Shown here: positions 17,763-25,613 of the stretch, piece by piece | How positions within the stretch are numbered: position 1 is the stretch's first letter | Layout of the letters: each line of letters starts with the position of its first letter | NCBI RefSeq assembly: GCF_009760925.1 | Contig: NZ_VRLV01000003.1 | Coordinates: forward strand, 62,001 to 126,000 | From: Nonomuraea typhae | Lineage (GTDB): Bacteria; Actinomycetota; Actinomycetes; Streptosporangiales; Streptosporangiaceae | Reading direction: 5' to 3' | Length of the DNA: 64,000 nt | Position numbers and translations under genes: made by a program | The notes under the pieces: model-generated | The model's input: only the letters and a program-made list of their open reading frames with translations | What the model was told of the DNA's origin: nothing | The model's database searches: none

Positions 17763-17780
17763 ACTGTAGTAATGCACAGT
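17763..17780. promoter_or_regulatory. Candidate TetR operator between SDR and tetR genes
   Basis: ACTGT (17763-17767) and ACAGT (17776-17780) form an inverted repeat with an 8-base spacer inside an AT-rich stretch in the 72-base divergent intergenic region. Flanking TTGA...TGCATCAA adds partial outer symmetry. Position and size fit a TetR dimer site. Confidence 0.4.
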
Positions 17781-17807
17781 ATGCATCAATCCGGTAGAGT
17801 GCCGGAC

Positions 17808-18410
17808 ATGACGGAGAGACGCGGGCTGCGCGAGCGCAAGAAGCAGCGCACCCGGGAAGCGCTGATCGAGGCGGCCGTGCGCCTGTTCGAGGACAAGGGC
17901 TACGACCAGGTGACCGTGGCCGAGATCGCCGACGCGGCTGAGGTGTCCCCCCGCACCTTCTTCCTCCACTTCCCGGCCAAGGAGGACGTGCTCCTGGCCA
18001 ACGCCGACCTGCGCACCGACCTGGCGCTGCAGGCGATCGCCGATCGCCGGCCCGAGGAGGGCCTGGCCGAGGTGCTGGTGCGGGCGATGGACCGGATGAT
18101 CACCGACGCGTGGGGCAACGACCTCTCCAACGGGCTCGCGGCCGTCCGGGCGCGGCTGGTCGCCGAGGCGCCCGCGCTGCAGGCCCGGATACTGCAGCGC
18201 TACCTCGCCACGCAGGCCGGCCTGGCCGAGGCGCTGCGGCGGGCCTTCCCCGAGCACCTCGACCCGATCACCGCCGCCGCCCTGGTCGGCGCGATGGTGG
18301 GCGCGGTCAGCACGTCCGCGCTCGCCGCACTGCAGCGTGGCGACGGACCCGACGAGGTACGGCGGGCCATGCGCCAGGCCGTGGCCCTGGTGGCGCGATC
18401 GGTCTCCTGA
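17808..18410 (+). CDS. TetR-family transcriptional regulator
   Basis: A 200-residue protein with a canonical N-terminal HTH: RKKQRTREALIEAAVRLFED, VTVAEIADAAEVSPRTFFLHF and the PAKEDVLL boundary. The C-terminal half is alanine-rich and helical with the TetR_C acyl-CoA-regulator look (QAGLAEALRRAF). It is divergent from the SDR gene, which it likely represses through the palindrome between them. The start at 17808 closely follows that palindrome. Confidence 0.9.
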   Translation: MTERRGLRERKKQRTREALIEAAVRLFEDKGYDQVTVAEIADAAEVSPRTFFLHFPAKEDVLLANADLRTDLALQAIADRRPEEGLAEVLVRAMDRMITDAWGNDLSNGLAAVRARLVAEAPALQARILQRYLATQAGLAEALRRAFPEHLDPITAAALVGAMVGAVSTSALAALQRGDGPDEVRRAMRQAVALVARSVS

Positions 18411-18610
18411 CCGGGCACGCTTGACTCTCGGCCAAATTCACAACCGGAACCGCCGATCCGGGTAATCCGCTCGCGTGCTCATCCCCTCATCCGCCTGCGG
18501 AAAACAGCGGGCCGCAAGGGTCCTGAAAGAAATGCGTCCCCCGCACCACGGGAATGTTTAGGTGAAAGCGTAGCCGTCCGGATGCGATTTCCCGAGGAAA
18601 GGATGAGGGG

Positions 18611-19378
18611 ATGACCCAGGCCGTCGAAACGCACAGAGAAGTTGACGAGCCCTGGCTCGTCCTGGGTGAGCGCCGCTTCCGCTCCCGCCTGCTGGTGGGG
18701 ATCGAGCAGTACGACGACCCGGGCCTCGTCCAGCGGATCCTGGCCGCGAGCGGCTCGGATGTGTTCATCACCACGATGGACCCCGACAATCACCGCTCGA
18801 GCCTGCTTCTCACGGACATGGCGGAGGAGTTGCCGGAGGACGAATACCACTGGATCGGGACCACGTCCTTCGCCCGCTCCGCCGCGAGCGCGTTGAAGAC
18901 GGCCCGGATGCTGCGCGACCTCTATGACATCGGCGTGCTGAAGCTCGATGTGCGCAGCGCGGGCAACCGGCCCGACAACCACGCCACGATCGGCGTCGCG
19001 GAAACGCTGCGCGCGGAGGGCATGGAGATTCTGCCGTTCATTCTGCCCGACGTCGCCGACGCCAAGGAGCTGGAGAGCCTGGGCTGCGCGGCGCTGCGGG
19101 TCATGGCGGCTCCCGTCGGGTCCGGCTGGGGAATCCCCCAGCCGGGGCCGATTCGCGAAGTCATCGAGAGCGTGAGCCTTCCGGTCATCGTGGAAGGCGG
19201 CCTGGGCACGTCCCGCCACGTGGTGACGGCCATGGAGATGGGCGCCGCGGGCGTCCTGGTCAACACCGCGCTGGTGCGGGCCGACAGGCCGCTGATGCTC
19301 GCGGAGGCGATGAAGTACGCGGTCAGGTCCGGACTGCTGACCTACCGGTCCGGGCCGATGGGGGGCGACCCCCTCTGA
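18611..19378 (+). CDS. ThiG-like sulfur-inserting enzyme (BexX-type thiosugar synthase candidate)
   Basis: A 255-residue TIM-barrel protein of the thiazole synthase (ThiG) family. Lys111 in GVLKLDVR is at the position of the ThiG Schiff-base lysine; RVMAAPVGSGWGI provides the phosphate-binding glycine loop; VIVEGGLGT and GAAGVLVNTALV are the other family loops. The N-terminus WLVLGERRFRSRLLVG matches ThiG. The gene is not with thiamine genes: it is the first gene of an operon with an exporter, a GT20 glycosyltransferase and a ThiS-like carrier. In BE-7585A biosynthesis the ThiG homologue BexX uses glucose-6-phosphate and a sulfur carrier thiocarboxylate to make 2-thioglucose-6-phosphate, so I infer a similar role. 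ATG follows GATGAGGGG. Confidence 0.8.
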   Translation: MTQAVETHREVDEPWLVLGERRFRSRLLVGIEQYDDPGLVQRILAASGSDVFITTMDPDNHRSSLLLTDMAEELPEDEYHWIGTTSFARSAASALKTARMLRDLYDIGVLKLDVRSAGNRPDNHATIGVAETLRAEGMEILPFILPDVADAKELESLGCAALRVMAAPVGSGWGIPQPGPIREVIESVSLPVIVEGGLGTSRHVVTAMEMGAAGVLVNTALVRADRPLMLAEAMKYAVRSGLLTYRSGPMGGDPL

Positions 19379-19398
19379 CCGCGGAAGGGGAAAGGGCG

Positions 19399-20658
19399 GT
19401 GTCCTCCGGGATCGGCGCGCGCGGACCGCGTGAGATCCCGGGACCTGCGCGTTCGCCGCGCGGCGTGCTGGCTCTGCTGGCCGTCGCGACGGCGACGGGC
19501 AGCACCGGCCTCGCCGCAGGGGGTACCGCCGGGGCGCTGCTGGGCGCCGAGCTGGCGGGTACCGGTGCGGCTGCCGGGCTTCCGGTCGCCCTGCTCGTGG
19601 TCGGTTCGGCGGGTGGAGCCGTGCTCGTCTCCGCCGAGGCCGGGCGCGGGCGGCGCGGCCGGGGCCTGGCCGCCGGCTATCTGATAGGCGCGGCCGGGGC
19701 GATCGTGGTCATCCTGGCCGCGGTGGCGCGCTCCTTCCCCTTGTTGCTGGCCGGCAGCGTCGTGCTCGGCGTCGCCAACTCCTCGGTGTTCATGGCCCGT
19801 TACGCCGCTCTGGCCGTCCGCCGGGCGGAGGGCGGGGGTCTCGCTCTCGGCGCGGTGTTCGTGGGGACCGCGGCCGGCGCCGTCCTCAGCCCGCTGCTGC
19901 TGGGACCGGGCGGGGCGCTGGCCGAGGCGGCCGGGCTGCCGGGGCTCACCGGGCTGTACCTGGTCGCCGTGGTGGCGTTCGGGCTGGCGGCGCTGATGTT
20001 CGCGGCGGCTTCGATCCCCCGGTTTCCGGTGCTCGGGCGGGCCGCGCCCGCGCTCACCGGCCCGGTGACGGAGCCGCCCCCCGTCGCCCGGGTGCTCGGC
20101 GGGCTGCGCAGTCACCGGGCGAGGACGGCGCTGGTCACGCTGGCCGCGGCGAACTTCGTCATGGTGGCGTTCATGTCCGTCGCGCCCGTCCACATGATGA
20201 GCGGCGGGCAGGGCCTGGAGCCGATCGGCGTGATCGTCGCGCTGCACGTGGCCGGCATGTTCGCCCCGTCGCCGATCTCCGGCCACCTGGTGGACCGGCT
20301 CGGCGCGCACGCCGTGCTGACGCTCGGCTGGGTGCTGCTGCTGGCGGTGTCGCTGACGGGCCTGCTGGTGAGCGCGCACGGCACGTTCACCATGGCGATC
20401 CACCTGCTGGTCCTCGGCGTGGGCTGGAACTGCGGGATCGTCGCGGGCAGCGCGTTGCTGGCCGCGGCCGTGCCGGACGGCCTGCGCCCGCACGCCGAGG
20501 GCGCCGGCGAGGTGGCCATGCAGCTCGCCGCGATGCTGGGCGCGCCGGTCGCGAGCCTGATCACTGCGGCCGCCGGGTACCCCGCGTACTCACTCGTGGG
20601 CGCCTGCCTCTCGCTGGGCGCCCTCCTCTACTGCCATCGCTCGCGCCGGACGGAATGA
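19399..20658 (+). CDS. MFS exporter of the thiosugar operon
   Basis: A 419-residue protein with about twelve transmembrane segments, very rich in Ala/Gly/Val/Leu, and a central loop near residues 205-240. GHLVDRLGAHAVLTLG near residue 295 is an MFS motif-A-like loop in the second half. It begins with GTG behind GGAAGGGGAAAGG, 20 bases after the ThiG-like gene, and overlaps the GT20 gene by four bases (ATGA). Its place inside the operon suggests export of the sugar product or its disaccharide. Confidence 0.8.
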   Translation: MSSGIGARGPREIPGPARSPRGVLALLAVATATGSTGLAAGGTAGALLGAELAGTGAAAGLPVALLVVGSAGGAVLVSAEAGRGRRGRGLAAGYLIGAAGAIVVILAAVARSFPLLLAGSVVLGVANSSVFMARYAALAVRRAEGGGLALGAVFVGTAAGAVLSPLLLGPGGALAEAAGLPGLTGLYLVAVVAFGLAALMFAAASIPRFPVLGRAAPALTGPVTEPPPVARVLGGLRSHRARTALVTLAAANFVMVAFMSVAPVHMMSGGQGLEPIGVIVALHVAGMFAPSPISGHLVDRLGAHAVLTLGWVLLLAVSLTGLLVSAHGTFTMAIHLLVLGVGWNCGIVAGSALLAAAVPDGLRPHAEGAGEVAMQLAAMLGAPVASLITAAAGYPAYSLVGACLSLGALLYCHRSRRTE

Positions 20659-22049
20659 GGCCGACCGTGAAGCTCCTGACCTGCAGCAACACCTGTCCTC
20701 GCTGGGACGGCGGGACCCTGCGCCCGCGCTCGCCGGGCGGCCTGGCCCCGATGCTCGTCGCGCTGCTCCAGGAGGGTGGCGGCGACTGGATTTTCACCGC
20801 GCCGCCCGGCCTTCAGGGCACCTCGCCCGTACGGCTGGCGGACGGCGTCGGGCTGCACCCGATCGACCTGCCGGACGAGGTCCGCCACCACCACTACGAC
20901 GTGATCTCCATCCGGCTCCTCCTCGGACTGCTGCACTACATGCACGACACCTCCGCCGAGCCGGTCTTCGACGACGGCATGCTGGAGTCCTGGGCGGCGT
21001 ACGAGACGGTCAACCGGATGTACGCCAAGCGGCTGGGCGAGCTGGCCGGCAACACCGCCGACGAGCACGTCCTGATCAACGACCCGCATCTGATGCTGGT
21101 GCCGGAGTTCTTCGACGCCGAGTTCGGCGTGCGCCGCAACCGGCTGGCCGCCTTCCTGGGCACGCCGTGGGTGGAGCCCGACTATTACTCCGTCCTGCCG
21201 GCCTGGATGCGCACGCGCCTGCTGGAGAGCCTGCTGCGCTGTGACGTGGTGGGTTTCCACTGCGAGCGGTGGGCCGAGGCGTTCCTGGCCTGCTGCGCGC
21301 GGTTCCTGCCCGGCGCCCGGATCGAGGGCCGGACGGTGACCTGCGCCGGCCGTACGACCAGAGTGGTCGCGGTGCCGTTCCCGGTCGACCACGACGTGCT
21401 CGACCGCATGCGGCACGAGCCGGCGACCGCGCGCTGGGCGAAGAGGCTGGCGGAGACGGCGGGCGGACGGCGGATGATGGTGCGGGCGGACCGGCTGGAC
21501 CTGTGGAAGAACCTGCCGCGCGGTTTCCTGGCCTACGAGCGGATGCTGGCGCGCCGGCCCGAGCTGGCCGGGCGCTGCTGGTTCGCGGCGGTGGTGACGA
21601 CGCCGAGCAGGGCCGCGGGCCGGCACCTCGACTACCGGCGGCGTACCGAGTCGATCGTCGAGCGGATCAACGCGCGCTTCGGCGGCGAGGCGGCCACGCT
21701 GATCTATCCGGGGCCAGGCGACGACTCGCGCAACTGCGTCGTGGCCGCGCTCGGGATGAGCCGGGCGGCGCTGGTGAACTCCACCTACGACGGGCTGAAC
21801 CTGTTCGCCAAGGAGGCGGCGTATCTGCTGAGCGACGACGCCGCGCTCCTGCTGTCGGTGAACGCCGGCGTGCACGACCAGCTCGGTCCCTACGCCACCG
21901 GGCTGGACCCGTTCGACCTGGACCAGATGAGCACGGCGATGGAGGAGGCCCTGGACGGCCCGGCGACGGGGCCGGGGGAAGCGTGCAGGCAGGTGCTCCG
22001 GGCAGAGAGCCCGCTCGCGTGGGCGCGAGCGGTCTTCGCGGCGGGCTGA
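20655..22049 (+). CDS. GT20 glycosyltransferase (trehalose-6-phosphate-synthase-like)
   Basis: A 464-residue protein of the OtsA/VldE family. The donor-site residues align with OtsA: R280 and K285 in RLDLWKN (OtsA RLDYSKG) and YDGLNLFAKE at 378-387 (OtsA RDGMNLVAKE). The glycine loop PGGL (27-30), INDPHLMLVP and GFHCERWAEAFL are also present. The early SNR motif, whose Arg in E. coli OtsA contacts the acceptor phosphate, reads SNT here (11-13), hinting at a different acceptor. With a ThiG-like enzyme and carrier alongside, a sensible reaction is transfer of glucose from an NDP donor to a thiosugar phosphate, giving a thiotrehalose-like disaccharide. The start overlaps the exporter stop. Confidence 0.82.
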   Translation: MRPTVKLLTCSNTCPRWDGGTLRPRSPGGLAPMLVALLQEGGGDWIFTAPPGLQGTSPVRLADGVGLHPIDLPDEVRHHHYDVISIRLLLGLLHYMHDTSAEPVFDDGMLESWAAYETVNRMYAKRLGELAGNTADEHVLINDPHLMLVPEFFDAEFGVRRNRLAAFLGTPWVEPDYYSVLPAWMRTRLLESLLRCDVVGFHCERWAEAFLACCARFLPGARIEGRTVTCAGRTTRVVAVPFPVDHDVLDRMRHEPATARWAKRLAETAGGRRMMVRADRLDLWKNLPRGFLAYERMLARRPELAGRCWFAAVVTTPSRAAGRHLDYRRRTESIVERINARFGGEAATLIYPGPGDDSRNCVVAALGMSRAALVNSTYDGLNLFAKEAAYLLSDDAALLLSVNAGVHDQLGPYATGLDPFDLDQMSTAMEEALDGPATGPGEACRQVLRAESPLAWARAVFAAG

Positions 22050-22080
22050 GGCCCGCCATTCGGCAACAGAGGAGTCGCAT

Positions 22081-22359
22081 ATGGACGTCACCGTAGAGAT
22101 CCCCACCCCGCTGCGGTCGTATACGCGGGGCCAGCGGTCGGTGCACGCGGACGCCGGCGACGTGGCGGAGCTGCTGGAGAACCTCGACCGGCGCTTCCCC
22201 GGGCTGCGCGGGCGCCTGGTCGGGGACGACGGCAGGCTGCGCAGGTTCATCAACGTCTTCATCAACGACGGCCAGGTGCCCGTCCGGCGGACCCTGGACG
22301 CGCCGCTGACCGAAGGGGACAACGTCACCATTCTCGCGGCGGTGGCCGGCGGGGCCTGA
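22081..22359 (+). CDS. ThiS/MoaD-family sulfur carrier protein
   Basis: A 92-residue beta-grasp protein of the MoaD/ThiS/CysO group: VTVEIPTPLRSYT at the start, a central LLENLDRRFPGLRGRL helix, FINVFINDG and the closing LTEGDNVTILAAVAGGA. The GG that would be adenylated and converted to a thiocarboxylate is at 90-91, but one extra Ala follows, so the protein would need trimming before activation, as in carriers with short C-terminal tails. No JAMM protease or E1-like activating enzyme is nearby; a genome-encoded MoeB/MoeZ would be used. A GAGGAG site precedes the ATG. It is the last gene of the thiosugar operon. Confidence 0.85.
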   Translation: MDVTVEIPTPLRSYTRGQRSVHADAGDVAELLENLDRRFPGLRGRLVGDDGRLRRFINVFINDGQVPVRRTLDAPLTEGDNVTILAAVAGGA

Positions 22360-22565
22360 GATTAGGACGCGGATAATATCCCCAACAAGAGGCCCGAAAT
22401 AGAGGCAGGAATAATCCTCATATTGAGCGGTATATTCCACCCCTAGAAGGCTTGACCTTCACCGATTTTCCGATCAAGAACGACCCGCCGGTCGCCCCGG
22501 GAGCGTCAAAGGCGCTCATCCGGGGCCGGGTGCGATCGGTGCGGAAGAGTTCGACGGGGGTGGCT

Positions 22566-24839
22566 GTGGACGGGGATCAGCAGCAGTCGCCCTCAGCGTT
22601 CGCCGGGGAACTCCAGCGGCTGCTCAAGAAGCGCGGCCTGTCCTGGCGCGGCCTGGCCGATCTGGTGGGCTACCACCCGAGCTGGCTCAGCAAGATCAAG
22701 AACGGCATTCCCCCCTCCGGCGAGCTGGCCCGCCGCTGCGACGAGGCGCTGGAGGCGGAGGGCAACCTCATCGCGCTGGCCGGGGCGGAGGACACCCGCC
22801 CGCCCGCGCAGCTTCCCGCCCCTCCCGCCCGGCTCGTCGGCCGCGACCGCGAGCTGGCCATGATGCACGAGGCGCTGAGTGAGACCGGCCCGGCCCGCGA
22901 CCCGGTCGTGGTCGCCGTCGACGGGCCTCCTGGAGTGGGCAAGACCGCCCTCGCGCTCCGGTGCGCCCACGACATCAAGGACTGCGAGCTGCACGCCTTC
23001 CCCGACGGGGAGCTCTACAGCGATCTGCGGGGGCACGCGGAGGAAGGCGAGCCGGTCGATCCGGGCCGGGTGCTGGAGGATTTCCTCATCGCGCTCGGGG
23101 TCGGCGAGCAGGACATCCCGCACGGAGCCGAACAGCGCGCGAAGTTGTACCGCTCCCTGCTGGCCTCGCGGCGCGTCCTCGTCGTGCTGGACAACGCCGC
23201 CTCGTCCCGGCAGGTCGAGCCCCTGCTGCCCGGCGCGGGCGGCTGCGGCGTCGTGGTGACGAGCCGCAGGAGGCTTAGCGGGCTGGCCATGCGCACCGAG
23301 GCCGAACGCGTCGAGCTCGGGCCGCTGACCGCCGAGAGCGCGCGGGAGGTGCTGCGAAACGTGATCGGCGCCCCGCGCGCCGACGAGGAGGGCGAGGCGC
23401 TGGCCGCCCTGGCGGACCAGTGCGGCGGACTGCCGCTGGCGCTGCGCATCGCCGCCGAGCGAGCCGTGGCCCATCCGCATCGCAGTGTGGGCGAACTGGC
23501 CCGCGAGCTGGCCGACGAACGCCACCGGCTCGACGGGCTCGCGACGGACGACTCCGTCGCGCTGCGCAACGTGTTCGAGTGGTCTTACCGCACGCTGGAC
23601 GAGCCGGACGCCCGGCTGTTCCGGCTGCTCGGCCTGCACCAGGGCCCGCACCTCTCCCCCGAGGCGGCCGCCGCCCTCGCCGGGGTCCCGGTCGTGGCCT
23701 GCCGCCACATGCTGGAGCGCCTGGTGGCCGCCAACCTGGTCGAGACCGTCCCGAGCGCCCGGTACCGCATCCGCGGCCCGCTCGCGCTGTACGCCGCCGA
23801 ACGCGCCGCGGACAGCGAGTCCGCGCAGGAGCGAGACGCGGCGGTCAGTCGCCTTGCGGGCGGCTACCTGCTGACCGCCGTCGCGGCCAGCGAGGCCGTC
23901 ACCCCGTCTTGGGCGCCGGTGCGCCCGCCGGACCCGGGCGCCGTGCCGCCCTTGTTCGGCGACGACGTCCAGGCCGCGTTGCGCTGGTGCGACGCCGAGG
24001 CGGTCAACCTGGCGCCGGTCGCGCGGCTGGCGATGGACCACGGCCAGTCCGGCCTGGCGTGGCGGCTCCTCCTGGCCCTCGGCGGCTACCTGAGCCTGCT
24101 GCGCGTGCCCGGCAGGATGTGGCTGGAGGCCGCCGTGCTGGCGCGGGAGGCCGCGCGGACCGCCCGGGACGCGTACGGCACGGCCTGGGCGGGCGTCACC
24201 CTGGCCGAGGCGCACTGCCGCCTCCAGTGCCCCGACCGCGCCCGGAGCTGCTGGGAGGAGGTCCTCGCGCTGCCCGGCGGCGACCCGAGGGCCGTGGCCT
24301 GGGCCCGCGCCGGGCTCGGCCTGCTGGCCGCCGGCGAGGGGCTGCAGGAGGCGGCCGCCGGGCACGCCCGCGCGGCGCTGGCCGGCTTCCAGGAGCTCAA
24401 CGACAGGTACGGCATGGCCCGCGCGCTCATGACCGTCGCCGACTCCCTGCGTGCCCGCCGCCACTACGACGACGCGCTGCGGCTGCTCGGAGACGCGCTG
24501 CGGGTCCTGGAGGATCTGGGCGAACACGACGGGCGGGGCGCCGCGCTGGCGCGGATGGCCGACGTCCACCTCGCCAGGGACGAGTACGAGCGCGCGCTGG
24601 ACCTCGTCGGCCGTTCCCTGGAGGCCCATCGGCAGGCGGGCGCGCGCGCCGGAGAGGCCGACGCTCTGGTACGGCGGGGCCTGGTGTTACGCGCCCACGG
24701 CCGCGGGTCCGAGGCCCGCGAGGCGTGGGCGGAGGCGGTGACGCTGTATGACGCGATGGAGGACCCGCGTGCCGCCGAGGTCCGGTCCCGGCTGGGGAGG
24801 GGCCCGGGGGGCCGGAACCCCCCGGGAGCGGCGTCATAG
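22566..24839 (+). CDS. XRE-HTH / NB-ARC ATPase / TPR regulator (AfsR/SARP-like without SARP domain)
   Basis: About 757 residues from the GTG at 22566 (GTG at 22560 and a TTG at 22452 are alternatives). Order: an XRE-type HTH in the first 65 residues (LKKRGLSWRGLADLVGYHPS), an NB-ARC STAND ATPase with Walker A GPPGVGKTAL near residue 125, Walker B RRVLVVLDNA, and the GLPLALR motif, then a winged-helix segment and C-terminal TPR-like repeats rich in paired Ala/Arg helices. Such proteins are signal-integrating transcriptional activators common beside actinomycete biosynthetic genes. It sits between the thiosugar operon and the large cluster and could control either. It overlaps the convergent downstream gene by six bases. 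Confidence 0.85.
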   Translation: MDGDQQQSPSAFAGELQRLLKKRGLSWRGLADLVGYHPSWLSKIKNGIPPSGELARRCDEALEAEGNLIALAGAEDTRPPAQLPAPPARLVGRDRELAMMHEALSETGPARDPVVVAVDGPPGVGKTALALRCAHDIKDCELHAFPDGELYSDLRGHAEEGEPVDPGRVLEDFLIALGVGEQDIPHGAEQRAKLYRSLLASRRVLVVLDNAASSRQVEPLLPGAGGCGVVVTSRRRLSGLAMRTEAERVELGPLTAESAREVLRNVIGAPRADEEGEALAALADQCGGLPLALRIAAERAVAHPHRSVGELARELADERHRLDGLATDDSVALRNVFEWSYRTLDEPDARLFRLLGLHQGPHLSPEAAAALAGVPVVACRHMLERLVAANLVETVPSARYRIRGPLALYAAERAADSESAQERDAAVSRLAGGYLLTAVAASEAVTPSWAPVRPPDPGAVPPLFGDDVQAALRWCDAEAVNLAPVARLAMDHGQSGLAWRLLLALGGYLSLLRVPGRMWLEAAVLAREAARTARDAYGTAWAGVTLAEAHCRLQCPDRARSCWEEVLALPGGDPRAVAWARAGLGLLAAGEGLQEAAAGHARAALAGFQELNDRYGMARALMTVADSLRARRHYDDALRLLGDALRVLEDLGEHDGRGAALARMADVHLARDEYERALDLVGRSLEAHRQAGARAGEADALVRRGLVLRAHGRGSEAREAWAEAVTLYDAMEDPRAAEVRSRLGRGPGGRNPPGAAS

Positions 24840-25337
24840 CCTTTCCAGCATGTAGCCGCGGCCCCAGACGTTGCGGATCGTCAGCCCGGCCTGGCCGAGC
24901 CGGCGGCGCAGCCGCATGATGTGCAGGTCCAGGGCGTTCCGCTTGGACTTCTGCGACCCCTCGGGCAGGCACTCGGCCAGGTCGTTGCGGCCGACGATGC
25001 ACCCGAAGCCCGCGACCAGCTCGCTGGCGAGGTCGGTCTCGGTCGGCGACAGGGTGACCTGGCTGCCGTGGTAGCGCAGGATGCCGCCGGGGTCGATCTC
25101 GGGGAGCGCGAAGACCTCCGCGCGGGCCCGCAAGGCGGCGATTCTCGCGTGCAGGTCCTCCTTGCTCACGGGAGCGCGTACCCAGTCCTCGTATATGTCC
25201 GAGCACACGGGCGCCGATGCCTGACCCTCGACAATGAGGAGCCGCGGCGTGCCGACGCTTCTGTGGAATTCTCGCACTTCGGCCTCAGCCGGCCAGCGTA
25301 TGAATTTGATCTCGGTTGCGGTGCCCGCCGACGCCAC
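24834..25337 (-). CDS. Atypical response-regulator-like winged-helix protein
   Basis: A 167-residue protein. The GTG at 25337 has an excellent AGGAGG seven bases upstream. The C-terminal 90 residues form an OmpR/PhoB-type winged helix: VTLSPTETDLASELVAGFG, then NALDLHIMRLRRRLGQAGL (recognition helix) and NVWGRGYMLERL (wing). The N-terminal 70 residues have a receiver-like strand order (PRLLIVEG, then the PVSKEDLHARIAALRARA linker) but no phosphoacceptor Asp pattern, so it is probably a phosphorylation-independent orphan regulator. Convergent six-base overlap with the NB-ARC gene. Possible target: the adjacent exporter or cluster genes. Confidence 0.78.
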   Translation of the reverse strand: MASAGTATEIKFIRWPAEAEVREFHRSVGTPRLLIVEGQASAPVCSDIYEDWVRAPVSKEDLHARIAALRARAEVFALPEIDPGGILRYHGSQVTLSPTETDLASELVAGFGCIVGRNDLAECLPEGSQKSKRNALDLHIMRLRRRLGQAGLTIRNVWGRGYMLERL

Positions 25338-25528
25338 TGCGAAGCCTCCTGTCCTGAGCTGGGCTGCCTTTGCCGTCCTGGCCAATGTAAGCGCTTTTCC
25401 GGTAAACGACAGTCGTCGTCATCGACATGCTTGAATCCTGACAGAGAAATCCGGGAGATGGAATGTTGATAAGTTGAGTCTTTCAGGAAACAATGCCGTC
25501 ACAATTGGTCGGGAAGGGTTTTCCGGGC

Positions 25529-25563
25529 AAAAAGAACCGGCTTCCCCGAGTTTCGGGGAAGCC
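25529..25563 (-). terminator. Rho-independent terminator of the exporter gene
   Basis: A perfect 11-base stem (GGCTTCCCCGA at 25539-25549 against TCGGGGAAGCC at 25553-25563) with a three-base loop. Read on the minus strand it is followed by a U-rich tract (complement of AAAAAGAA at 25529-25536), 51 bases after the stop of the minus-strand MFS gene. This is a textbook intrinsic terminator. Confidence 0.85.
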
Positions 25564-25613
25564 AGCATCCACGGCTATTTACAGAATGGCTTTCCGTGGA
25601 ATTCCCTTCGTCG

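Noticed and set aside
18611..19378. Ordinary thiamine thiazole synthase thiG
   Set aside because: No thiO, thiF, thiC or other thiamine genes are near; the carrier gene is last, and a glycosyltransferase and exporter are in the operon.
20628..22331. Minus-strand frame opposite the GT20 glycosyltransferase
   Set aside because: Composition of a shadow frame; the plus strand aligns with OtsA at catalytic residues.
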